A DNA stretch of 64,000 bases. Origin: Amoebophrya sp. A120 (Eukaryota > Sar > Dinophyceae > Syndiniales > Amoebophryaceae). A model generated the notes under the pieces. That model worked only from the letters and a program-made list of their open reading frames with translations, made no database searches and was not told where the DNA came from. The stretch's first letter is position 1; each line of letters opens with the position of its first letter. The position numbers and the translations under genes are program-made. Positions 46,900 to 58,050 of this stretch are shown here, in pieces. The DNA is taken from the NCBI GenBank assembly GCA_905178155.1, contig CAJINV010000008.1, positions 1,798,001 through 1,862,000 of the forward strand, read 5' to 3'.

Positions 46900-47846
46900 G
46901 ATCGTGGCAGAAAACCTCGTTCGAGACCTGCACTATCACGGGACAGCACTCGGTGGCCGCTTTTGCAGCGACACTGTTTGTACTATTTGAGGTACTCTTC
47001 TAAACGCTGTGGTACGAGTGGTTGCTCAACTCTCATTCTCTCTGCATATGGCCTCAGATCAGAGTATCTGGCGTCAGCTTGTGGTGCAATTAGCAGTGTA
47101 ACCTCGACGACTCAGCCACATTTTTCTCGGAACGTAACAAGTACTTGGTCTTCACGTTGAATACGTCTCGATCTCACTTTTGTCCTGCCGTTTTGATGTT
47201 CTGTGATCGATGATCTTTACTCTCGCTCGCGGAACACGAACATTTCAAGGGCACTTCTTCTGTTCTCGTGTAGCAGAACGAGCAACATGTGCCCTTCGAG
47301 TGCTGCCGGATTCATCTTCAGTATCAGTAACTTGGAATTCATGGTGACACTTGCAAAGAAAACCCACCGCCGATGTAGCACTAGCTACTTTTACTTGTTG
47401 CTTACGCCAAATCATAAACCAGGAAGCTTTTGACAGTGTCATTTAAACACAGTTCACTAAACCCAACCACCTGCTGTCATCAAAATGAGTACATCAAAGG
47501 AAAAAAACGTGTGTGTGTGAACCAAAATATCGCTTTTGCTTTTGAGTAAAGATACTTTTGTTGTCCTGATGGCCTTCAACTGAATGCCAACGTTATCCTT
47601 ATTTTTGTTCATTCTGCAAAAAAACTCAGAAAGATAAATTCTCATCCCGCTCCCAATTAGCCCCGAACAACCACTCCGATATATCAAACCACTCCACGAC
47701 ATGGGCGGCGCAAACGACCTTTTTCATCGGAAAGCCGATGACAAAAAATCGGCTCCAGCTCTTCATTTTGACAACACAGAAAGAGAAAAGACCTCAAGTA
47801 GCTACACAGTCGTCGACTCCAGCACAGGGATCCTCTGAATTCCTCG
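46900..47846. other. Intergenic, nothing supported
   Basis: About 950 bp between the DUF2855 start and the aminopeptidase stop. Only short frames. Confidence 0.5.
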
Positions 47847-50800
47847 TCACGCTGCCGCGCTGATCTTGGAAAGGATTTCCCGGGTTTCGCTCTTCAGGTT
47901 TTCTGTCGCAAGCATTTCCGTAATGGTTTTCTGCACCTTCGTTGCAAACTCTTCGGTGATCTTGGTCTTGCACTCAAACGCCCGCGAGAGTCGTGCGGCG
48001 ACCTGCCCGTTGCCGTAGTTGTCCAGCGCGAGGATCTGTTTCTTCACAAAATCCCTACCTTGATCGCTGTGGAAGAGCTTGATGTTTCGAATCGCCGAGC
48101 CGACCACTGACCGAAATCGGTTCGGATTGGAAACGGTAAACTCCGGGTGCTTCGTCAAAGCCGCAACCTGGGGAATGGCATAGGTTGTTCAATCACAATC
48201 TGAATCTTCGTTTTTCAACTGCATCAAACATTTCAGTTTATTTTTCCAGTCACTTCACTAAGCAGGTCCAAGTGGAGGTGGAGGTGCCCAACAAGAATAA
48301 ACAGAGACATTATGCAATAACTGCCCGTGCTTAAGCATGCAATTGGCGTACCTGATCAAAATTGCTTGAGAACGCCGCCTGCAAGGCGAACCACTTGTCC
48401 ATCACTGGACCGGAGCCTATCCTGAGTAAAAACGTACCCACACCAGAGTCAGGATGAGGATTTTGCAACACAAACCTAGGAGCTTTGTGAGTCACGCATG
48501 ACAAGTTTCAGTCCGTAAGGTAGTGCAACTTAGCAAGGAAAGCCGCATCACAAATCGACCTGCTGATCCTGTTCACAGCATCACAAATTCCAAAACACGA
48601 TTGAAAATGCCTGTCATGGGGATGCGCATTACAAGTCTTCCTGTCTTTGCAAATCTGCATGACAACTCTGGTGTGGGTACGTTTTTACTCAGGATAGAGC
48701 CGGATTTTTTCGCAAACTCGAAGAAGTCCGCCTGTGCCTTGGCCTGTTTGTTCTGCTCCACCAGGACCCGGAAGGCGGCAACGCGCTCCGTCATGGTCTG
48801 CGCAGCGAAGTACTGCTTCTCCGCCAGCTCTGGGTCTTGCAAAAGACCAAGCAGCGCGTTCTTCAGCAATCGGCTTCCGATCGCCTCCTGGGAAAGCGAG
48901 AAGCCGCTTGTCGTTGTGGCCTTCAGCGTGGCTTGATACCTGGTAGGGAGCAGAGGTTTTATTGCAAAATCCAATGAAAGAATCATGAATATAGGAACGC
49001 GAATTTTCTTCGCTTTGTTACTCTGCTAGGTAAGTAAGTACTTACTTCGCATTCGCAAGATTTTTCTTTCCATGTGGCCGCTCTGTGGTGCAGTAGACAA
49101 AAATGCATAGAAGATGCACTACCACTGCAAGTGCTCGTGTTGCGATACAAAAACATTCCGAGAAGTACAAGCTGTACAGAATGGATGCTGCCAAGTGCAA
49201 CTTACAGCTATTCGAGATCAAGAATCAAGTATTTCTGCATTATACCTTTGCTTAATCTCCTTTCCCAATTTCTGCACGATCTTTTCCCGCACCAGCTCGA
49301 CGCTTTTGTCCAGCAGGATTGGATATGAAATGCAAAAGTGTCTGGGTCTGGAAGATTCTGAGAGTTGGCATGCACGTTTAGCATGAGCCGTGATGTTTGT
49401 GATGCAGGCCCTAGCATGACAGATTTTCTGAGGACTTCTTGATGCCTATCCTGCATGAGAAATGTCCTCTCCACGTGGCAAAAACCTGACTCCTATTGCT
49501 TGTCATGCAACACATCTTTTTTTAGAATCCAAAAATAGCATCACAAGTTGCATCCTTCGAGACCCAGACATATTTGCAATGCATATCGGATCCACCTTCG
49601 ACCCGTAGCCCACCATGAGTCCGCTCACATCCGGCAATGCCAGTGTCTTCCCGAGCGCCAGCGCGGAAGAGGATTTGTCGTCCAGCAAAAATTTTATCGA
49701 CTGGAGCAGGTAGTCAAGTTTCTCCGTGACGCTGCTTTTGTTTTTCTCGTCCAGATAGGCTGCCTTCCCCTGGCTGTTCTCGTACACGTCGTAGATGACT
49801 TTGGTGCAGAGTGCGTCGAACGCGTTGTACTTGCAGTACATGTCCGTGTCGAACGCCGCCAGGGAGGACAACTCCTTCACCGTGTAATCGTAGTAGAGCT
49901 TGATGGGCGCGCCGAAACCACGATTCAAAGACGGCACCACATCATCAAACTCAACGCCGGGGGGGAGCTGTGTGTTAGTGCTTGATATGCACACTCTTGC
50001 TTTAAGATTAAGGTCTTTTTTCGCTACTTATCGTGCCGGAACTTCCAACCATGAATGAATCTCCACCGGAAAAGACGTGCCAAGAAGCCGATAAAGAAAC
50101 AAAAAGAATAAGATCAAATATCCTAAACCCTAAGACCCTCAAAACCCTATCGACGCTGGTGTCGGACAGGGGCGGAAACAGGACGTAGATCGTAGGGAAG
50201 AAGATGTGGCGGAGGGGCGTAGGACGGCCTGATCAGAGAAAGCGCGCAAAACGCATGTTCTGAACCTAAAAATACTATGTGAATATACCCAACCCGAAAA
50301 AGATAATACGACACCGGAAGGTGTCGCGCCCCAATCCCAAAAAATTACTGCTTGGTGCCAGTAGGGCCCAGGGAAAAACAAAAGGCAAACAAGAGGAAGG
50401 CAAGGTAAAATCTACTTTCAAAAAGCGCTAGTAAGCCTTGTGCTCTGATCCGTCCGGGCGTGCACTCCCATCTGGTTCTAAAGCTTCAGCAGTGCTGAGA
50501 GCGCTCCGACCCTAAACCTCAAGGCAAGCCAAGAGATCTACGTACGTATGCGCACGAGCAAGGCAGGAATATTGCCTGATGTGGGCGAATATTCCTAACT
50601 AAAATCAAAAACGACACTCGTACCGGAGGTACACCTCAACGGAATCGATACGAGCTACAAATCGAAAAAGAATAAGAAAGACTGTGTTCCAACACGGCAT
50701 AATAAGTCATAAGTACCTCAACGACCACCGAGCCGGTTTTGTCCGTGAGGTGAAACACCTCCAAGTTCGCGTCCCCGGCGGGGTAGATCTGCTTGCCCGT

Positions 50801-52849
50801 CTTCGCGTGCAGCAACGCGAACGACACCGGGATGTGCAAAATTTCCGTGACTGCGGCGGCCGTCCCGACGGTTTTCACCGGGCCCTGCGTGAACTCCAGC
50901 TCGAACCGGCTCCCGGTCGAGCGCTCGCGGCACTTCTGGACCTTGACCTCCGGCGTGCCCTTGGTGCTGAGCCACTTGGAAAAGAGGTCCCAGTCGATCT
51001 CCTTGCCGAGCTCCTTGCCGCCCAGCTTCATGCTGTGCAGGAAGTCGTCGCAGGTGGCCGCGGTGCCGTCGAAGAGCTCGAAGTACTTCTTCATGCCCCG
51101 CTTGAAGCCCTCCTCGCCCAGAATCGTCCAGTACATGCGAATCACCTCCGCGCCCTTTTCGTACACCGTGGCGGTGTAAAAGTTGTCGATCTTCTCGTAG
51201 CTCTCCGGGCGGATGGGGTGCGACAGCGGCCCGCTGTCCTCCACGAACTGCATCTCCAGCATGTCTTGCACCTGGTCGATGCGCTTCGTGTCCTTCATCA
51301 GCCCCACGTGGGTGGAGAACGTCTGGTCCCGAAACACGGTGAGCCCCTCCTTGAGCGTGAGCTCAAACCAGGACCGGCACGTGACGCGGTTGCCCGTCCA
51401 ATTGTGGAAGTACTCGTGCGCGACCACGGACTCGATGCGCTCGTAGTCCGCGTCGGACGCCTCTGTAGGCGAGGCGAGGATCAGCTTCTCGTTGAACACG
51501 TTTAGCGACTTGTTCTCCATGGCGCCCATGTTGAAGTCCTTCACGGAGACGATGTTGAAGATGTCCAGGTCGTATTCGAGTTCGAACATGTCCTCGTCGA
51601 ACTTCATGGCCTTGATCAGGCTGTCCAAACTGTGCCGCAGCAGGTGCTTCACGCTGTCCTCCGCGTACACCCGCAGCGTCACCGTTCGGGGCTTGAAGTT
51701 CCCGGAGGACACAAACTTTCCCTGGGTGGTAAACTTGTCCTCGATGTACGCCAGGCGGCCCGCGACCAGGGCGAACAGGTAGGCGGGTTTCTTGTGCGGA
51801 TCTTCGTAGACGGCGTAGTGGCGGGTTTTGTCGGTGGGCAAAGTTCCCTCTTCGACCAGATTCCCGTTCGACAGCAAGACCGGGCAGGCCTCCTTGTCCG
51901 CCTCGATCCGCACCGTGTACTTGCTCATCACGTCCGGCCGATCGAGGAAGGGCGAAAATTTCCGGAACCCCTCGGCCTCCATCTGGGTGCAATGGAGATA
52001 AGACTTGTCGGCGAGTTGCGTCAAGTACAACCCCATGCAGGTTTTGTTCGCGTCCGGGTTGAACTCCACGACGGTCTTCAGCTTCGTCGACGTCTGCGCC
52101 TCCGTCTTCAGCAGCCGGTCCTCCAGAATTTCCAGTTTCCGCTCGTCTCCGGACCCGGAGAACGCGTAGTCCACGCTCGGGGACAGAATGACCGTTTCCC
52201 CATTGTCTTCTTGCAGCACCGAAATTTCCTTCACGTCCAGCATGGCATCGCAGTCCAGCACCAACGGCGAGGGACGCTTGTTCCCGCCGCCCAAGTTCCT
52301 CTCCAAACTGAGAACCGCCTCGACGACGGTCTTTTCCGGACCGAACAGCTTTACCGTCAGGGCGACGTTCGGCACCCAGAAATTCGGAGGCTTATAGTCC
52401 TTGCGGTAGAAGGTCACCGCCTCCTCCTTCTTGTCCGGCTTGGCGACGGATCCCATGGTGCGTGTTGTAGAGGTGCGCGCTAGTAGGTTTGAGAAGCTCA
52501 GATCACTTTTGTGAAATAAATCTGGGTTCGTAAATAAATTTGAGGAAAGAAAGGAAGAAGAAGTAGTACTTCTAATTTGCTTTCTGCTTGTACTATTGGA
52601 TAAAGGGAGGTGAAGTAGCAGGTCGCTGAGTTGTGAAGAAGGAGCAATAGAAGAAGTATTGCGTGTGCTCGTTTGTTGTGAAGGGCAAAGAGATTGTGGA
52701 TATGGAGCAGTTGCAAATCGACATAGAAATAAGTGTTGTTGCGATGATAGAAAATTTCGTCGAAAGTAACTTGTTGACCTAGAGGTATTGAGTAGTTGTG
52801 ACTCTAGCTTCGGGGTAGAAACAGCAAGCTTCCGACTGATGCTGAGCAT
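47847..52849 (-). CDS. pepN: Aminopeptidase N, bacterial PepN type (M1)
   Basis: Zinc metallopeptidase that removes N-terminal residues from peptides. Exons: 50717..52849, 49591..49967, 49246..49323, 48702..48939, 48352..48417 and 47847..48167; 3213 bp, 1070 residues, in frame. M1 marks: GAMEN near residue 441, HEYFHNWTGNR near 476 with the downstream LKEGLTVFRDQ. The whole C-terminal half of bacterial PepN is present, including VPSLNRGFGAPIKLYYDY, MDKWFALQAAFSS and the final NPNRFRSVVGSAIRN. About 130 Ser/Arg-rich residues precede an internal MGSVAKPDK; they suggest an organelle-targeting leader, or the internal Met may be an alternative start. Two introns are introners (families A and E); introns 48168..48351, 48940..49245 and 49968..50716 are GT-AG. 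The similarity to bacterial PepN rather than animal APN suggests bacterial ancestry, which needs a tree. Confidence 0.95.
48418..48696. mobile_element. Introner, family E, in the PepN gene
   Basis: 279 bp from TATCCTGAGTAAAAACGTAC to GTACGTTTTTACTCAGGATA, arms perfectly paired over about 32 bp (continuing CCACACCAGAGT). Direct repeat GAGCC at 48413-48417 and 48697-48701. Excision gives FAKKSGSGPVMDKW in frame. Within the repeat a GC...AG placement is possible. Interior closely matches 18629-18907. Confidence 0.95.
49324..49585. mobile_element. Introner, family A, in the PepN gene
   Basis: 262 bp from TATGAAATGCAAAAGTGTCT to AGACATATTTGCAATGCATA. The flanking repeat is imperfect (TTGGA at 49319-49323, TCGGA at 49586-49590; one change). 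Excision joins GYGSKVDP to ILLDKSVEL in frame. The single mismatch suggests an older insertion or a mutation at a synonymous position (third base of Pro). Confidence 0.9.
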
Positions 52850-53619
52850 GATGGAGACGCACGCGACATGAGCGCGACTCGCATGCTTTTTACTCTATCG
52901 AATACATCAGCGCATCGTCTTTCTTGGCTCGGCGTTAAAGGACACCATACTTACAAACATGTTCTTCTTGCATTCTTCACAATGAAAAATGATGCAGCTA
53001 TTTTATACAGTACTTGGGAGGATTACGAAGACGGGCACTATTTGGTTTCAGAGGGGTTTTATCACATCACAAGCACATAGAATTGTGTATCTTTAGACCT
53101 TTGGCTGTATTTTCTGGCGTTTTTTGCAAGCTCGAGCGTTTATGACACGACAAAAATTCATTGGAAAAAGCAAGTCAGATCCTTTGCCAAATTCATGAGC
53201 AACGTGGTGCACAACACAACTACTGGCATGGGGTTGCATCAAATGCATCGAGAGTGGATCCTCGCTTCCGTGTGAATCACAAAACGCTTTCTCAGCACCG
53301 CAATCTATGTCCATAGAAAAAAATGACGAACAGAACTACTGATGAAACAAATTACTTTCGACGCTGCCACCATTGTGCCCAGCGCGTGCTTGTTGCAGCG
53401 ACGCGTGCGTTTCAAAAATTGACTCTTCAGCAGGCATTTTTCTAGAAGCATGTGGCTTTATTTTTTTTGTATATCTGGTTCCAATTGCATTCCGGCCGCA
53501 CAAAAACTATTTTACAAGGGATAGACGGACTTTTTTCCGTCGCATTTTTGCAATGCGTATGTTCAGAGCGTTGGCCTCAATTTACTTATACACTAATGCT
53601 ATCTGTGACTCGGTCAATC
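52850..53619. other. Intergenic, nothing supported
   Basis: About 770 bp between the start of PepN and the stop of the coiled-coil gene. Short frames only. Confidence 0.5.
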
Positions 53620-56600
53620 TTACAAGGACCCCTTGCTTCTCGTCTGCACGACGGTTTTTTCCTTCTGATCTAGCATGAGCATCGTCTCTGCCAGCACTTT
53701 CTGCATTCTTTTGAGGTCCTCTCGACTCCTTTTGTTGAAGCGCTCCAGGTCCAGCTTCGAGCCGGTACTACTCAATCCGTTCGAGGAAACCACAGCCTCG
53801 ATTGGTAACTCGGGCTTTAGTACTGCCCTCTGCGCTTTGCCATTCCGGCGCCCACCTCCTCGAACGTCACCACTCCGTTGCTCCGGACTCCGGCTCCGCT
53901 GGTCTGGCACCGCATCTCTGTTCTTCAGCCGCGTCCACAAAGCCGCGGTCGCGCTGGGTGCGGTTTTCAAAAACTCTGGCGAGGCTGTCCGCGGAGGGTT
54001 TTCTGCCGTTTTAATAGTTCGATGCCCATCTTTACTGTGCAGGTTGTCCTGAAGATTGTCTCCCTGTTCATCGTGGAGTTCCGTTGAAAGCAACTGGTCT
54101 ACTTTCACCATATCGTAGTCTCCTTCTTCTGCTGGATCGGACGATGGTGATATCAAGTCTGGCGGGTCGCCACGAGCTGAATGCTTCTGAACGGAAGATG
54201 CTGCCTCTGCTATCTTCCTTTTCCTTGCGCCCGTCGTATTCATTCCGGGGGAAATGAGCAAGGTCGGAGGTTTCTGTATTGCTGCATTCCCCCCGTGGTC
54301 CAGCGTTCGTGTAGCCGCACCACGTCCGTCCCGGCGCACTTGCAGGAAGCGCGGCATAGGAATTTGAGCATCTTTCAGGTTGTTCTGTTGGCACCGCGAG
54401 AAGATATCAGCCGATGCAGATGGAGGTTTCGCAGCTAAAGTTGTTGTAGTTCCTACACCGCTGGCGTCATGAAATGCTTTCTGTGAAGCTGAGCTTTTTC
54501 CCGTGTGATAGAAATAGCCACCGCTGTTGTTCCCGACGAAGCTACCCAAAAGTTGGTGAAACACGAGCTGCAGCGCCTTCGTTAGCGTTTTGATGGAGCT
54601 GAGCAACTCCGCCGTCAGTTGCTCTTGCTGCTGAATACGGGGTTCGAGGAATACTCCCTTGAAATTCACGATTTCGGGCTTGTAGTACAGGTGCGACGCG
54701 GTCGGGACGGCAGGGTTCGTGGTTCCTGGCACCGCAAAATTCAGATTTACTCCAGCGACGCTTGCCCCACCAAGCAGTGTTCCAGGCGGAGCACCTTGAT
54801 GTTGCGCGAAAAAAGCTGCCAAGGCTTGCGCCTGCACTTCCGGCGTGAGACCTGCGACAAATAAATTCTGCTGGGGTAGTTGCGAGGTTGCACTGGCAAC
54901 GGCTGCGGCTGGACCACCCTCAGGACCGTCTTCCTTCTTCTCTCCCGCCGTGATCAGAATGTTCGGATCACTTACCACCAGAGGCTCCTTCGCCGCAGGC
55001 TTTCTTTTCTTCTTTGCATCGCTCGAGCCCTTAATAGCGACGTTCTGCTTTTCGGCGGTCATCTCCCTCTTCTCAGCGTCGGCTTCCACCGTATTTGTTG
55101 TGCTGTCAGCATTCCCTTTACCGGGCACAGCGTTGTTGCTTGCCCTGTTCTTTTTCTTCCGTGAAAACAGTCCTGTTGGGTCGGCGTCTGCGTCGCTGGA
55201 CTGGTTCCCCAGGTCGAAGTCCGAGGAGATCTCGCGGACCACCCCTGTCTCCGGCAGAGGTGGCATCTTCTCCTGCTCGCTGTTTTCGATACTCGCCAAG
55301 CGGCTCATCATGCTTGCACCACCGAACGTGATGGGCCCGTTGCTGGCACCAGCTCCAGCAAAGTTGCTGGCACTGCCAGAAAGAACCCCGCCCATGTTCA
55401 TCTGACTCTGCATGCGCTGCATTAGCTCCATCTGTGACGCGGGCAGGCCCATGCCCCCGGGACTAAAGCTAAAGGCTCCGTCCGGGCCAGCACCGCGCTC
55501 GGAAATGACGCTCGACGCGCTAAGTCTTCGCATCTCGTTCACGGAAACTCGGCGCGGAGAGGGGATGCCGCTCGGGGCGACGGAATTGGCGAGCGAGTTG
55601 CTGTTGTTCATGTTAAACGAAGACCTCCGCTGGAAAAACGGGTGCTGCTTGTTTTCCAAACCACCCGCATTGTTCTCGAACGATTGCTGCCCCCCGCTCA
55701 TGGAAGAACCACCAACTGGAAAAGAGCTTCGCGCCCCCATAAGCTGCATTCCGTTTCCCAAATCGTCCGCACTGGCAGCGCTTTTGTCGAAGTTCGCGAA
55801 GGTTTGGCGCTGTTTCGTGAGTTGGCTGTCGACCGAGCCGCGGCGGTGGTTCATGCTGTCTTGCCGCTGCACGTGGAAACTGTTGCGCCGCGACAAGGCC
55901 GAAGGCTGCTGCTGCTGGCCGTTGTTCTCAACCGTCCCTCGCGTTGAGGAGGGCACCACGCGCCGGCCGCTGCCGTTGTTGCCCAGCCCGCGTTTATGGG
56001 GAGAGGCGGCTGCAAGCTTCTTCATTTCCTCCATTTTCTGCTGAAATTCCAGCCGCATCTCGTCCATCTTCTCAGCCACCTCTTCGCGGACCTGCACCAC
56101 GCTATCGAGAATCTGCTTGCCTTCCGTGCGCATCTTCGTCATCTCGTCGCGAAACCCACCGCGGATCTCGCGCAGGAACCCGGCGGTCTGGGCGGCGACC
56201 GATTTCGTCCCGCCACCCGTCCCGGCTTGTCCCGGGCCGGCATCCAAAATCACGGACACCTTCGCTTCCATCGCCTGCGAACGCTTCAGCTGGGAACTAG
56301 CTTCCTGCATAATTTTGTCCTGGTCTCGCTCCACGTGTTTCACCTTGGATAGGGTTGGTAACTCGCTTTTGCGTTCCCGAGGGCACCCCACGGCCCGCGG
56401 CGACTTGTTGACGTCTATGCACGCATTTTCATGAACCGCTTGATTATATACTGCATCATTAAGTCCTTCTCGTTTACCGAAACGCTTGCGTTGTATCTAT
56501 CAAGCAGCACCAGTCTATTTCAAACCTTATCAACGAGATCTGCCATGCGTTCCTGCACTTTGCTGCTCTGCTTCTCGGTTTTTTCCAGCTTCTCCCCCGT

Positions 56601-57520
56601 CCTTTCGATAAAGTCGTCGAGCACCTCCCGGTCCGCAAATTCGCCCAGCCGCGCAAAGAGCATGTCTTGGTTTTCCCGAATTTTTTCCACCTGCTTCTTC
56701 TGCTGCTCTTGCCGTTTTTCGTTCAACTCTCGTTCTTTTTCCAGCTGATGCTTCACGTCAGTGATCGCGGCTTTCAACTCTTGCACCTCCTCTTCATTCT
56801 TCGTTTCCTTCTCCTGCAAAAGCCGGATCTCTGCTTCCAAAGGTGCAACTTTAGTCGTCAGAAGCCGGTCTTCTGCAGCTTCTAGCGCCTCTTTTGCTCG
56901 CGATGTCTCTGCCTCCAGGTCAGCGCGGGTCTGGTGTTTTTATTTTCGTGATATGGGACTGTAGCTTTACTTCGCAACTCCACTGGCAGTGGCATGATAG
57001 ATTTTCTTTGCAATATCCTTAAAAAACTCCTTATGTACGTCATCGAGTTTTCGATTCGTGGTTTCCTGCTTCTCCTCCACGTCATGCAACTCTGCGAGGC
57101 GATTGACGCAAGCCGTCAAGTCCTTTACGACGGGTGCGTTCAACTCCAACACCAAGGACCTGAGTTTCGCCTTATGCTAGCGCCCCGTCGGAAATCGACT
57201 ACAAAAGGAAAATTTCTACGCCACACACAAAAAATTATATCCGTGTTGCAATTGAGGCAACTGATCAAAATTGTCAACGTGACTAGACTGCTGGACGGGT
57301 TTGCTGAAGAGCATGACGAGAGCCCCTGTCTTACTTTTTTTTTCTTTGCTCTACACAGCATGCCCCTAGGGGTGGGAAAAATTTGTCATGCGTCGCTTGG
57401 AAAGAAGTGGCGGCTCTATCGAGAACAACGGTCGATTCTAAGCATGTCAAACTTGTTGTTTTTCCATTTTGCAAATTTCCCGGTTGACACTTCCATAGAC
57501 CTCCAGCTCGGCATACCGCA
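53620..57520 (-). CDS. Long coiled-coil protein, unknown family
   Basis: The likely start is ATG near 57517 (MPSWRS), interrupted after six codons by an introner. It continues in the exon ending at 57161 (LVLELNAPVVKDLTACVNRL), then about 56526..56915 (RADLEAETSRAKEALEAAED and a long Glu/Lys/Gln coiled coil to MADLVDK), then 53620..56355. The last exon begins LPTLSKVKHVERDQDKIMQE, continues as coiled coil to about 56000, passes through a Gly/Asn/Ser/Met-rich disordered region and ends with KRMQKVLAETMLMLDQKEKT. Total about 1100 residues. No catalytic domain is visible. The N-terminal helical part could be compared with SF-assemblin or basal-body coiled coils of alveolates. The donor of exon 2 (near 56977) is the least certain joint. 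Confidence 0.65.
57162..57497. mobile_element. Family B introner with one arm lost
   Basis: 336 bp between direct repeats GACCT (57157-57161 and 57498-57502). The right end GACACTTCCATA and the sequence inside it (TTTTTCCATTTTGCAAATTT) match the family B arm, but the left end (GAGTTTCGCC) does not pair with it. On the gene strand the repeat allows GT...AG (GAG|GTCTATGG...AACTCAG|GTCC). Excision gives MPSWRSLVLELNAP in frame. Confidence 0.7.
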
Positions 57521-58050
57521 ACTCCTCGGCGAAAACCTGGGCGACTGACATCTTGTTCCCTGTGGCTCCAGCTCTTCTACTTTGTGTACTAGTGAGCGGC
57601 CCAACGTTCGTCACCGATCTTCTCGGGCGGAAGCAAATGCGGTTTAAGTTCAGATCCTTTACTCTCTCGGAGAAGTGCATATTTCTGTCTGAATTGATCT
57701 TCAACCATCCAGATGCTCTTGGGTCAGCGCATGGCCATCCCAGGAGCGCCAGTTGTACAAGCATCCCTGTATACCACAGCCAGCGAGAAATCCTCTTTCG
57801 TTTTACTTACTTAAGTACTTCGGTCAGCATCCACACGAAGAAGAACAACGAAAGCGCCAAAAACAAGCACTATTAGAATCAACAGCCACACGTCAACTAC
57901 CTGGAAACGGGGCAACGCTCCAGGTTCGTGGTCGAACTAAGCTCCATTCTCAAAGCTAGTTTCCTTGTTTTCGGAATGTAACTGTGTTCTCAAGGATAAG
58001 AAAATTGCAGCTGCTGCTCCTGGTATTCAATAAAACGGCATAACATATGC
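57521..58050. other. Intergenic, nothing supported
   Basis: About 530 bp. A minus frame (MSVAQVFAEELRYAELE) overlaps the start of the coiled-coil gene in another frame, but does not continue in phase across the introner. Confidence 0.45.

Noticed and set aside
50684-52483. Long plus-strand open frames antisense to PepN
   Set aside because: They are shadows of the GC-biased third codon position of PepN; the minus-strand protein has all M1 motifs.
57447-57764. Frame MSVAQVFAEELRYAELE as start of the coiled-coil gene
   Set aside because: After removal of the introner and one 5-bp repeat it is out of frame with the next exon; the frame that begins MPSWRS fits.
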